Source: Saprospiraceae bacterium
Lineage (GTDB): Bacteria > Bacteroidota > Bacteroidia > Chitinophagales > Saprospiraceae
Direction of reading: 5' to 3'
DNA: 64,000 nt
NCBI GenBank assembly: GCA_022448945.1
Contig: JAKVCV010000012.1
Location: forward strand, 259,324-323,323
Shown: piece after piece, positions 56,546-64,000 of the stretch
Layout: each line of letters starts with the position of its first letter
How positions within the stretch are numbered: position 1 is the stretch's first letter
Notes under the pieces: generated by a model
What the model was told of the DNA's origin: nothing
Database searches by the model: none
The model's input: only the letters and a program-made list of their open reading frames with translations
Made by a program: the position numbers and the translations under genes

Positions 56546-57705
56546 CCGGACTACCTGATAAATTAAAAACAGGCATGGAAAATCAATCAGGAGTATCATT
56601 AGATGACGTAAAAGTACATCGTAACTCCGATAAACCAGCTCAGCTTCAAGCACATGCATATGCTCAGGGGTCTGATATATATCTTGGTGCAGGACAAGAA
56701 AAACATCTCGCTCATGAATTGGGGCATGTCGTACAACAAAAAAAAGGGATGGTTAAACCTACCATGCAAATGAAAGGGAAAGTAAATGTTAATGATGATG
56801 CTCTATTGGAAAAAGAAGCAGATGTAATGGGCCAAAAAGCATTTCAGTTTGTAGATAGTCAACCTGAAACTAATAATCAATTACCAACACAAAAAATGGT
56901 TGACAACTCTTCTACACAAGAACATAAAACTATCCAAAGGATGCAACTTATTGCCACTGAAAAGGATGAAAGAGAAGATGACATAATTATTTTAAACAAT
57001 ATTGCTTTTGCAAGACAAATAAATAAAAACAAAGGTGTTGAAAAAGAAAAAACAGGTTCTTTATTTGAAAGTTATTCCGCCTCAGACTTAGATTCTGAAC
57101 ATGGAGAAATTGTATTTGTTCACGGACATGGAATGCCCGGAGGATTTAGGGAAGCATTGTCTGAAGGAGACATTAAAGACCCAGGTGATGAGAAAGGTAT
57201 TCTCTCTTGGGATAAAACAGCTAAGATAATTGCTTCAAAGCTAAAAGACTCAGACTCTCCATTAACAATACGAATGATGAGTTGTCATGGTGCAGAAGCA
57301 GGAATGGACACTGGAATAGTCGATCCTAGAGGTTTTGTTGATGCAATGGTTGATTATATGGGACAAAATGGAGTAGAAGCTGAAGTAATTGCCTATAACG
57401 ACCCTGTTATTAGCTGGGGGCTCCTTAGTGGCACCTCACTAAAAGCTGGTCCAAATTATGATCAATGGCTCAAGGATTTCACAACGACTGTTATTAAGCC
57501 TGTTGAAATAGAATTAAATAAATTAACAGAAGAACAAGGTGCTGACTTTGATTATCAAAAAAGATTGAATTTTGTAAGAAGTAGGATTGAATCGCATAAT
57601 ATCGACAATTTAATTCAAAAAGCAATATCGGAAGGAGCGTTAGTAAATAACGAGATTGTAACAAAAAAATCATCTGCCATTAGTGAAAAAACAATCGAAC
57701 TTTGA
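56293..57705 (+). CDS. DUF4157-type cargo with clan-CD-like His/Cys domain
   Basis: 470 residues from ATG 56293; the frame is open from a TTG at 56260, but that codon lies in the promoter and the paralogue starts at the equivalent ATG. Residues 1-84 are a polar leader shared with the gene at 58218 (75 of the first 83 residues identical). Residues about 85-185 are a DUF4157 module: SGVSLDDVKVHRNSDKP, the HELGH zinc-type motif (141-145) and EKEAD (173-177), as in eCIS-associated cargo. After a linker with IQRMQ, residues about 230-400 form a new domain with HGHG (277-280) after a hydrophobic strand and SCHG (330-333, Cys331) after another. That spacing recalls CHAT, C80 or clostripain (clan CD) cysteine peptidases. 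There is no signal peptide. A toxin or effector role is inference. Confidence 0.75.
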   Translation: MKSFNYKKDQDKNRSVATDSSSKNSAENSNNFEDNSAEAIQMRQFQANIDESEEVKQMKAYQDATEKHETIQAPNDDPSGSNNNTGLPDKLKTGMENQSGVSLDDVKVHRNSDKPAQLQAHAYAQGSDIYLGAGQEKHLAHELGHVVQQKKGMVKPTMQMKGKVNVNDDALLEKEADVMGQKAFQFVDSQPETNNQLPTQKMVDNSSTQEHKTIQRMQLIATEKDEREDDIIILNNIAFARQINKNKGVEKEKTGSLFESYSASDLDSEHGEIVFVHGHGMPGGFREALSEGDIKDPGDEKGILSWDKTAKIIASKLKDSDSPLTIRMMSCHGAEAGMDTGIVDPRGFVDAMVDYMGQNGVEAEVIAYNDPVISWGLLSGTSLKAGPNYDQWLKDFTTTVIKPVEIELNKLTEEQGADFDYQKRLNFVRSRIESHNIDNLIQKAISEGALVNNEIVTKKSSAISEKTIEL

Positions 57706-57749
57706 TCTTATTTTCACAGAAGATTACATTTTGATCAGGCTATCGTAGT

Positions 57750-57804
57750 AAAAGGCAATAATAATCAAATGATTAAAACCACTTCAAATGATTGGCCTTT
57801 TTTT
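57750..57804 (+). terminator. Hairpin with T-tract after DUF4157 gene
   Basis: AAAAGGCAAT (from 57750) pairs with ATTGGCCTTTT, with one bulged C, and seven T residues follow GGCC. Inside the loop TCAAATGATT occurs twice as a direct repeat. It lies 45 bases after the stop and is a plausible intrinsic terminator, so the two paralogues would be separate transcripts. Confidence 0.5.
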
Positions 57805-58006
57805 ATAGTTAAATTCACATAATAGATTTCAGACATGGCGTTAAAAAAAAATATTAAAGTAACCAAACTTGTTAAAAACACCCTCTAAATTTTATAATTC
57901 TACAAAGGCCATTATTAATCTACTCCAAATAAAAGTTTGCATTCTGCCTTGAGTAATTTTAAGTAGGAAGACAAACGATTAATTCCAAATATATCAGAAG
58001 ACACAA

Positions 58007-58117
58007 ATGAGATATATGCGTTACAAACCCATTTCCGGTGATTGGAAAAAATACAATGCAACAGTTAATCTTGGAGAATTAATCCCTGAAATGCAAAACC
58101 TAAATAAACAATCATAA
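58007..58117 (+). pseudogene. Remnant of acyl-CoA oxidase 3' end
   Basis: A 36-codon open frame ending in TAA whose protein (from MRYKPISGDWKKYNATVN) aligns over its length with the last residues of the acyl-CoA oxidase at 54296-56191 ([18 protein letters not shown]). The rest of that gene is absent here. Differences are mostly third-position or conservative. It is a leftover carried along when the next gene's promoter and leader were duplicated, not a functional gene. Confidence 0.8.
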
Positions 58118-58470
58118 AATACTATAAATTAACAATATAATAATGAACATTATTATTGATTCTTTGATATAAATTGGATATATTTGTATAATAATTTAAA
58201 TAGCAAAATCTCCCCAAATGAAAAGTTTTAATTACAAAAAAGATCAAGATAAAAATCGATCTGTAGCAACCGATTCTTCTTCAAAAAATAGTACTGAGAA
58301 TTCTAATGATTTTGAAGATAATAGTGCTGAAGCTATTCAAATGAGGCAACTTCAAGCTAATATTGATGAAAGCGAAGAGGTTAAGCAAATGAAAAGTTAT
58401 CAGGATGCTACTGATAAACATGAAACAATTCAAGGACCCAATGATAATCCTTCAGATTCAAATAATAAGC
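58014..58470 (+). repeat. Tandem-duplicated segment, unit 2
   Basis: Second copy of the duplicated unit: remnant of the acyl-CoA oxidase tail, promoter, and the 83-residue leader. The coding part of the leader is much better conserved than the oxidase remnant and the intergenic DNA, which suggests selection on the leader. Confidence 0.85.
58156..58186 (+). promoter_or_regulatory. Duplicated promoter of second leader gene
   Basis: TTG (58156-58158), a 20-base gap and TATATTTG (58179-58186): the same element spacing as the first copy, although the flanking bases have diverged. It lies 32 bases before ATG 58218. Confidence 0.6.
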
Positions 58471-59297
58471 CTGTTGACCAAAATGCAACATCCAATACTG
58501 CACAACTAAGTAAAGAAGATATGAGTCCTTCATTACAGGATATGGATGATATAAATGCGATTGATAAACAAGCACACGATAAAGCAATGGATGTCACAAA
58601 AGAAGAATATCTTACCAAACAGATGTCTCTTTTGGTTGGTAGTGTTCGTGAATATTCTGCAGCAATGGATATGGTAAGTAAAGAGGGAGCCTCAGTACTA
58701 GAATTGAATGACCGTCTTCAAAAATTGGTGCTTGCAGGTGCAGCAATTAGTGCACTGAGTATTGGCTTGACCATTGCTACTGGAGGAGCGGCAGCTCCGG
58801 CGGCATTATTAATAGGTTTATCCACTCAAATTCCTGGTTTAGCTATTACTTTAGGCAAGTCAGTTACCAAAAAGCAAAGGGATAAAAAGAAAAAAGACTT
58901 AGGGGATAAGGCAGAAAACAGGGCTAAGGATAACGCACAAGACGTGGTAGAACAGGTATCTGGAATTGGTGCTGGAGCCACTGAGGCAGTGGGTGATTAT
59001 AATGATCTCGCTGAAGGTGCTGAGGTGACAGTTGAGGCTGGAGCAGAAATTGCAGGTATGTCTCTTGCTGGAATATCGATACTACTCGGAGTCAAGGACA
59101 TATATTATGCTCAAAAAATCAGTTTAGCAAAGATTCTTGGTCCAAAATTCTTCAATGAACAAATGGTCAATCTATCAAGTCTGCGTGCTACAATGGATAA
59201 TTTAGATAGTAAAGGTGGTCAATTCCCAATTAAGAGTCAGTTATCACCTCACATTGATTTGATTCAATCAAGTATAGAACGGATCGGAGATAGGTAG
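58218..59297 (+). CDS. Leader-sharing paralogue with hydrophobic toxin-like end
   Basis: A 359-residue protein. Residues 1-83 are nearly the same as those of the DUF4157 protein (eight substitutions). From about 84 on it is unrelated and has no DUF4157 module. The rest is helical: a charged part (100-165), a long hydrophobic Ala/Gly/Leu/Ile stretch (about 168-213, e.g. AAISALSIGLTIATGGAAAP), a very basic Lys-rich linker (214-240), a second hydrophobic stretch (about 272-292, AGAEIAGMSLAGISILL) and an amphipathic C-terminus. Helical hairpins of this type are seen in pore-forming or membrane-inserting toxins. That role is inference; no family is recognised. It lacks a signal peptide, so if exported it would use the shared leader. 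It has its own duplicated promoter. Confidence 0.7.
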   Translation: MKSFNYKKDQDKNRSVATDSSSKNSTENSNDFEDNSAEAIQMRQLQANIDESEEVKQMKSYQDATDKHETIQGPNDNPSDSNNKPVDQNATSNTAQLSKEDMSPSLQDMDDINAIDKQAHDKAMDVTKEEYLTKQMSLLVGSVREYSAAMDMVSKEGASVLELNDRLQKLVLAGAAISALSIGLTIATGGAAAPAALLIGLSTQIPGLAITLGKSVTKKQRDKKKKDLGDKAENRAKDNAQDVVEQVSGIGAGATEAVGDYNDLAEGAEVTVEAGAEIAGMSLAGISILLGVKDIYYAQKISLAKILGPKFFNEQMVNLSSLRATMDNLDSKGGQFPIKSQLSPHIDLIQSSIERIGDR

Positions 59298-59431
59298 AAC
59301 TTATTTATATAATGTATAAATTTAACATTCTAGTAATATCAAGTTTTTTATTGAATTCTTTTATCAATTGTTGCGCTTACTTGTAAATTAAAATTACATA
59401 TTAACATAAAAAAACTATCAATAAAAGGATA

Positions 59432-61129
59432 ATGATGAGGCAAAAAAACATAATAATTTGTAGCATCTTTCAAATCGCTTTTCTTATAATATCAACCTAC
59501 ACCACTAAGGCTCAACATCTCATTTCGTATCAGTTTTTAGATCACTACACAAAACAAGATATACAACAATTATTAGCCGATTATGGAATTAGTGCAAGTG
59601 TCATTACGCCCGAATTTGCAGTTGATTATTATAAAGTAACATATAACACAAGGAATGCTCAAAACACAGGAAATACAATTGCAACAGGTGCACTTGTTGT
59701 CCCTACAGGGATTACCTGTCCCCTACCTTTATTAAGCTATCAACACGGTACAACATCGAAACGGATTAAGGTTCCCTCTGCTCGTGGTGGAGCATTTGAA
59801 ATTGGTGTTATTGGTGCTGCCTTGACAGGTTCTGTTACAGCTATGCCGGATTATCTTGGACTGGGAGATTCTCCTGGTTTTCACCCTTATGTTCATGCTG
59901 CATCTGAGGCAACAGCAGTTATAGATCTATTACGAACTGCAAGGGAGCTTAAGGACAGTATTGGCTATAACTTGAATGATCAGTTATTCCTCTTTGGGTA
60001 TTCACAAGGTGGGCATGCTACAATGTCAGCCTTCAAAGAATTGGAAACGAATTTTTCATCAGAGTTTACTGTGACTGCTTGTGTACCTATGTCTGGTCCA
60101 TATGATATTTCTGGTGTACAATCTACTACAATGACAGCAGACACTCCATATGCTACTCCCGGGTATCTGCCATATGTAATTTTGGGTTATCAGGAAGCAT
60201 ATGGTAACCTTTACAATAACCTATCTGAAATTTTTAAATCTCCATACGACACCTTATTACCAGATTATTTTGATGGCACCCATGGCATTGGCTGGATAAA
60301 CAATCGACTACCTGACACGCCCAACCTTATGCTGGATAGCGCGTATTTTCAATCATTTATTAATGATCCTAATCATTTTGTATGGAGCTTACTAAAAGAC
60401 AATGATTTATATAATTGGGCGCCACAAGCTCCACTGTCTATATACTATTGCACTGGCGACGAGCAAGTTTTTTACGAAAATGCACTTGTAGCACGTGATA
60501 GTATGCATGCTTTAGGTGCAACCCATGTAATTGCTGTCAACTTTGGACAACTTAATCATAATAACTGTGCCCCTTTATGTTTTCTTTCTGGTCTTGCACT
60601 CTTTGACCAATATATTGATCTTAGTGGAGGCATGATAGTACACGACAGTATAACTAATCCGAGCACTGCAAGTGCTTCAAATGGAAGCATAACAATCAGT
60701 GTAAGTAATGGGAATAGCCCTTATATCTATGAATGGCAAGGTGGTTTAGCTGGTCAAACTACTGCGACAATACAAGGACTTTCAGAAGGGAATTATGAGG
60801 TAAGAATATCCGATAGTATAGGATGTTTTTTGTATGAAGACATTACGCTTACAGCTCCAACTTCTATTACCGATATAGAAGCTTATAAATATTTCAAACT
60901 GATGCCTAACCCGGCAGATAATTTTATTTATCTGAAAATTCTTGCTCCATTATCTGACAAGATTCATATCAGCATTATTGACATGTCTGGTAAAGTTATT
61001 TATGAAACTAAAAATGCGCTACTTGCTTTATATCGTTATGACATTAGTGAACTAAAAAATGGAGTGTATTTAGTAAGATTACAAAGTCAAAATAAGGCCT
61101 ATACTCAAAAGCTCATTATTAATCACTAA
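59432..61129 (+). CDS. Secreted lipase-like alpha/beta-hydrolase with T9SS tail
   Basis: A 565-residue exported hydrolase. Signal peptide (IFQIAFLIISTYTTKAQ), then an alpha/beta-hydrolase close to secretory lipases: ALVVPTGITCPLPLLSYQHG (strand plus oxyanion region), PDYLGLGDSPGFHPYVHA, the nucleophile elbow GYSQGG (Ser191), a probable acid in YYCTGDEQVFYENA and His in NFGQLNHNNC. Residues about 405-475 form one SprB-type repeat (SNGSITISVSNG, YIYEWQGG, GNYEVRISDSIGC), and the end is a type A T9SS sorting domain (KLMPNPADNFIYLKI to GVYLVRLQSQ). It is likely a secreted esterase or lipase; the substrate is unknown. Start: ATG 59432 (MM, so the second Met is possible). Confidence 0.82.
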   Translation: MMRQKNIIICSIFQIAFLIISTYTTKAQHLISYQFLDHYTKQDIQQLLADYGISASVITPEFAVDYYKVTYNTRNAQNTGNTIATGALVVPTGITCPLPLLSYQHGTTSKRIKVPSARGGAFEIGVIGAALTGSVTAMPDYLGLGDSPGFHPYVHAASEATAVIDLLRTARELKDSIGYNLNDQLFLFGYSQGGHATMSAFKELETNFSSEFTVTACVPMSGPYDISGVQSTTMTADTPYATPGYLPYVILGYQEAYGNLYNNLSEIFKSPYDTLLPDYFDGTHGIGWINNRLPDTPNLMLDSAYFQSFINDPNHFVWSLLKDNDLYNWAPQAPLSIYYCTGDEQVFYENALVARDSMHALGATHVIAVNFGQLNHNNCAPLCFLSGLALFDQYIDLSGGMIVHDSITNPSTASASNGSITISVSNGNSPYIYEWQGGLAGQTTATIQGLSEGNYEVRISDSIGCFLYEDITLTAPTSITDIEAYKYFKLMPNPADNFIYLKILAPLSDKIHISIIDMSGKVIYETKNALLALYRYDISELKNGVYLVRLQSQNKAYTQKLIINH

Positions 61130-61179
61130 AATAGATTCTAAATAATCCATGCTTTAATAAAATAAACTCTATTACTTTA

Positions 61180-62373
61180 ATGAATAAAAAATCATTAATA
61201 GAAAGAAATAGTAATGAAAGAATTCAATCGCTTGATCTATTAAGAGGCTTTGCCCTTTTGGGCATTCTTATTATGAACATCATTTCATTTTCAGATATAG
61301 GAATAGCATATATCAATCCTACTGTAGGAGCTGGATTAGAAGGCTATAACGGAATAGTCCATGCCTTCAGCTACCTTTTTGCAGATATGCGCTTCATGAG
61401 TATCTTCTCCATACTTTTTGGTGCTGGCATAATGATCTTCTCTAACAATGCTTTACAAAAGGGATTACACTCGGGGAAATATCATTATCGAAGAATGTTT
61501 TTATTGCTTCTTTTTGGGTTTATACATGCATACCTGATCTGGTTGGGTGACATATTGGTAATGTATGCTATTTGTGGATCAATTGTGTTTTTGATGCGCA
61601 ATTGGAAAATAAAAACATTGTTTATTGTAGGCAGTATTTTTTTTACAATACCGATTATTTTATCATTAAGCACCTTTTTATTTGTGCCTGCTGAAGGGTT
61701 ACAAGAAATATTTAAATTCTGGACACCTACAAAAGATGAAATAAATATAGAAATCCTGGCTTACCGTGGTTCTTATATCGAACAAATGCCCACTCGGATA
61801 GCAGGTGCAATAGAAATCCAAACCCTAATTTTCCTAACTGAACAATCATGGAGAATTCTTTCAATGATGATTTTGGGTATGATTCTATATAAAAAAGGTA
61901 TTTTATCAGCAAATAAAGAAAACACCTTCTACCGACGCCTTTTTATAAATGGGATGTTGTTGGGGATTACGCTTTCTGCCATAGGATTATATCGAGCATA
62001 TGCTTATAATTGGAATGGTATATGGTATATGACTATGGGGCATTATTATAATTACATCGCATCTTTATCGGTAGCTTTGGGATATATTGGGTTAATAATG
62101 CTTTGGTCAAAAACAACTTTTATGGTGAATTGGCAATTGAGATTAAAAGCTGTAGGCAGATTGGCTTTCACCAACTATATTCTTACTTCAATAATCTGCA
62201 CACTAATTTTTTATGGGCATGGTTTAGGTCTATTTGCAAGCCTAGACAGATTACAGCAGTGGTCTATAATTTTAATTGTTTGGTCAATATTATTATATAT
62301 TTCTCCAATAATTTTAAAAAAATACAACAAGGGACCCTTAGAGTTTATTTGGAGAAAATTTACTTATTTATAA
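61180..62373 (+). CDS. DUF418-family polytopic membrane protein
   Basis: A 397-residue inner-membrane protein with about nine hydrophobic segments and the DUF418 pattern: RIQSLDLLRGFALLGILIMN at the start, FMSIFSILFGAGIMIFS, YHYRRMFLLLLFGFIHAYLIW, GDILVMYAICG and the late VGRLAFTNYILTSIICTLIFYG-type helix. Members of this family are widespread in Bacteria and of unproven function; some are thought to act as acyltransferase-like or transport proteins. It lies 50 bases after the lipase-like gene on the same strand and may be co-transcribed with the small membrane protein downstream. Confidence 0.88.
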   Translation: MNKKSLIERNSNERIQSLDLLRGFALLGILIMNIISFSDIGIAYINPTVGAGLEGYNGIVHAFSYLFADMRFMSIFSILFGAGIMIFSNNALQKGLHSGKYHYRRMFLLLLFGFIHAYLIWLGDILVMYAICGSIVFLMRNWKIKTLFIVGSIFFTIPIILSLSTFLFVPAEGLQEIFKFWTPTKDEINIEILAYRGSYIEQMPTRIAGAIEIQTLIFLTEQSWRILSMMILGMILYKKGILSANKENTFYRRLFINGMLLGITLSAIGLYRAYAYNWNGIWYMTMGHYYNYIASLSVALGYIGLIMLWSKTTFMVNWQLRLKAVGRLAFTNYILTSIICTLIFYGHGLGLFASLDRLQQWSIILIVWSILLYISPIILKKYNKGPLEFIWRKFTYL

Positions 62374-62437
62374 TACATATATAAACCTAACCAATAAATA
62401 GATAATATCAACCATTTATAAATACAAAAATCATAAT

Positions 62438-62836
62438 ATGAATATTTATTTAATAACAGTAAACATTCTGACTTTACTGGCCTTCTTTTTGCATACATTT
62501 ATAGGAGACAAAGAACTCAAATTAATTGAACCAGATGCCAACAATGACCCGCAGTTCCTAAAGCAAGAAAAATGGACCATGGCAAGAACTGGCTGGCATT
62601 GGATTTCAGTAGACCTATTACTGGCTACAATTGGTCTTGGTATAATAAATTTTACGGACTATCTGGATTGTAAAGAATTACTTCTAAAAATTTTAGCCAT
62701 TTATTTCTTTATCTATGGCCTTGTTTGGATAATTGTTATAGCCATATCAAAGGATTTCCCCAAGAACTATTTAAAGTTAGGACAGTGGGGTTTACTTTGG
62801 CTAATGAGTGGCCTTATTTATTTAGGTTTAAATTAA
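62438..62836 (+). CDS. Small four-helix membrane protein
   Basis: A 132-residue protein with four predicted transmembrane helices (about 2-20, 45-70, 80-103 and 112-131). Two short conserved-looking motifs stand out: FLHTFIGDKEL in the first loop and ARTGWHWISVDLLL leading into the second helix. It is an inner-membrane protein; no function can be given. It is on the same strand as, and between, the DUF418 and esterase-like genes, with short gaps (64 and 25 bases), so the three may form one transcript. Confidence 0.75.
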   Translation: MNIYLITVNILTLLAFFLHTFIGDKELKLIEPDANNDPQFLKQEKWTMARTGWHWISVDLLLATIGLGIINFTDYLDCKELLLKILAIYFFIYGLVWIIVIAISKDFPKNYLKLGQWGLLWLMSGLIYLGLN

Positions 62837-62861
62837 TTTAGCTTGTAAAATCATTTATAAA

Positions 62862-63746
62862 ATGTTAATCAAAGTTTGTTTACTCTTTATTTGCTTAATG
62901 CATTTCAATGCAATGGGGCAGATAATGGATAATAATATTGTTGAATATAAAAACAATGTATTCTACCACTTTACAAACGATGAGAATGATAAGCTTATTA
63001 TCTTCCTTCATGGAGGCGTCATTAATCCTTATTTTAAACAGGAATATAAAAACATTAAATTAAGCTACCTTCTTGAAGGAAGTGATATTTTTATTGAAAA
63101 AAGTCTTAAAAATAATTTTGATATTTTAATACCCATAACCAATGACAGTCTTAACTGGTTGATCAATCCTCAACAGTGCTTTGATACCTTTAAAAAATTT
63201 ATCACGACAAATGATAAGAAGTATTCAGAAATCTATATTTCTGGTTTCTCAGATGGTGGTACTGGTAGCTTCAAAATTTTCTACTTGAATCCAACTTATT
63301 TTAATGGTGTTATAGTTTTTAATGGATATCCACAACATAGACATTTTAGTTCAAAAGTTGATTACTCGTTAACGACAAACAAAAAAGTACTATTTTTCGG
63401 AACAACAGAAGATAAAGTAATACCCTATGAATTTTTACTTACAGAATATTGTAAACAAAAAGTATCAAACTCTGATACATATTTCTATTTAACGGAAGGC
63501 AATCATAGCTTTACAACATATGGAGAAAAAGAAATTTCTATTGTTTATGATATTATAAACACTAAAAAAGATAACACGCAAAACACAGCTATTCATGGAT
63601 TTATACGAAATGACTCTGTTCTTAATTTTTATAAATTCCGTAGAATGATCGTTAACCAATATGGACATGGAAAAGAATTTTTTAAGATTAATAAACAGCA
63701 AAAAAAGATATATAAAAACAAGCAAATTAAATCCTTCTCTAATTAG
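62862..63746 (+). CDS. Exported alpha/beta-hydrolase (esterase-like)
   Basis: A 294-residue protein with a signal peptide (LIKVCLLFICLMHFNAMGQ) and a compact alpha/beta-hydrolase domain: oxyanion strand LIIFLHGGVI, nucleophile elbow SGFSDGG (Ser130), probable acid in TTEDKVIPYEF and catalytic His in YLTEGNHSF. It resembles small esterases of the Esterase_D/PHB-depolymerase type and lacks a T9SS tail, so it is probably periplasmic. The C-terminal 40 residues are basic (KFRRMIVNQYGHGKEF), and some of the end may be disordered. It is the last gene of a probable short operon starting at 61180. Confidence 0.75.
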   Translation: MLIKVCLLFICLMHFNAMGQIMDNNIVEYKNNVFYHFTNDENDKLIIFLHGGVINPYFKQEYKNIKLSYLLEGSDIFIEKSLKNNFDILIPITNDSLNWLINPQQCFDTFKKFITTNDKKYSEIYISGFSDGGTGSFKIFYLNPTYFNGVIVFNGYPQHRHFSSKVDYSLTTNKKVLFFGTTEDKVIPYEFLLTEYCKQKVSNSDTYFYLTEGNHSFTTYGEKEISIVYDIINTKKDNTQNTAIHGFIRNDSVLNFYKFRRMIVNQYGHGKEFFKINKQQKKIYKNKQIKSFSN

Positions 63747-63904
63747 CCTCAATAGAATGATTTGGCAGGCATTAAAAGTTACTCGAAAAAATAATTAATA
63801 AGTTCTTATTTAATAGTTTACAGAGAATTCTTTAATTTTACTAGTAGCCAATTGGTCTATAATATCCTATTTGTATAATATGTACTTATTCTAATTATAA
63901 AAAA

Positions 63905-64000
63905 ATGCAAAAATCTTTGTCTGGGTTCCTTTCCCTTTTCCGGTATTTACTTTTACTTACAACAATCATTTCATTTCCATTATCCATTACCGCTCAGCAG
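63905..64000 (+). CDS. 5' end of an exported protein (truncated by window)
   Basis: ATG at 63905 opens a frame of 32 codons that runs off the window. The translated start is a typical signal peptide: basic and hydrophobic residues (FRYLLLLTTIISFPLSITAQ) with a likely cleavage site after TAQ. Only the leader is visible, so the product cannot be identified. Confidence 0.6.
   Translation, partial: MQKSLSGFLSLFRYLLLLTTIISFPLSITAQQ

Noticed and set aside
1-64000. Structural genes of a contractile injection system, insertion sequences, tRNA or rRNA genes
   Set aside because: I looked for sheath, tube, baseplate, AAA+ ATPase, transposase and RNA-gene patterns and saw none, so the eCIS link rests only on DUF4157 and the leader.

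Overview
The window is A+T-rich chromosomal DNA from a member of the Bacteroidota. Five proteins end in a type IX secretion (T9SS) sorting domain of the Por/type A kind (YPNP/FPNP start, short SGxYxxK-like finish), and one giant protein ends in the gliding-motility-associated (type B) domain. Lipoproteins with lipoboxes are common, and promoters of the Bacteroidota form (TTG or TTTG, spacer, TAnnTTTG) can be read in front of several genes. The kinesin-light-chain-type TPR plus CHAT protein and the SprB-repeat giant suggest the Saprospiria/Chitinophagia side of the phylum; that placement is inference. I see no rRNA, tRNA, CRISPR array, insertion sequence or prophage.

Layout. 1-7.6 kb: a 5'-truncated TPR/membrane protein, a lipoprotein, a TetR regulator with a palindrome upstream, a TraB/GumN protein and a large secreted orphan. 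7.8-11.7 kb: a secreted GH75-like chitosanase and a threonine pair (threonine synthase plus an APH-fold homoserine kinase). 11.8-21 kb: two paralogous HisKA_2 histidine kinases (GAF sensor and TPR sensor) either side of an FGE-like lipoprotein, a beta-repeat orphan, an aldo/keto reductase and a T9SS esterase. 21-31 kb: a 2233-residue surface protein with SprB repeats and a TPR-CHAT protein. 31-37.5 kb: small lipoproteins, a permuted papain-like peptidase, a quinone reductase-like flavoprotein, a polyamine acetyltransferase-like GNAT and a pentapeptide-repeat membrane protein.

37.8-49.3 kb is a carbohydrate block: GH28-like, GH78 rhamnosidase and GH42-like enzymes on the plus strand, a serine hydrolase, then a sugar:H+ symporter and a phytanoyl-CoA-dioxygenase-like protein on the minus strand. 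No SusC/SusD pair is present. The enzymes look periplasmic and the symporter would take up the released sugars.

49.6-64 kb has several secreted alpha/beta-hydrolases, a START-domain protein, an acyl-CoA oxidase and the most unusual locus. Two neighbouring genes (56293-57705 and 58218-59297) share promoter and an almost identical leader of about 83 residues, then diverge completely. The first carries a DUF4157 (HELGH) module, typical of cargo of extracellular contractile injection systems (eCIS), followed by a domain with a His/Cys pair like a clan-CD cysteine peptidase. The second carries long hydrophobic stretches. The duplicated DNA also brought along the tail of the upstream acyl-CoA oxidase gene, now a 36-codon remnant between them. 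This looks like leader duplication with toxin-end replacement. No injection-system structural genes lie in the window.
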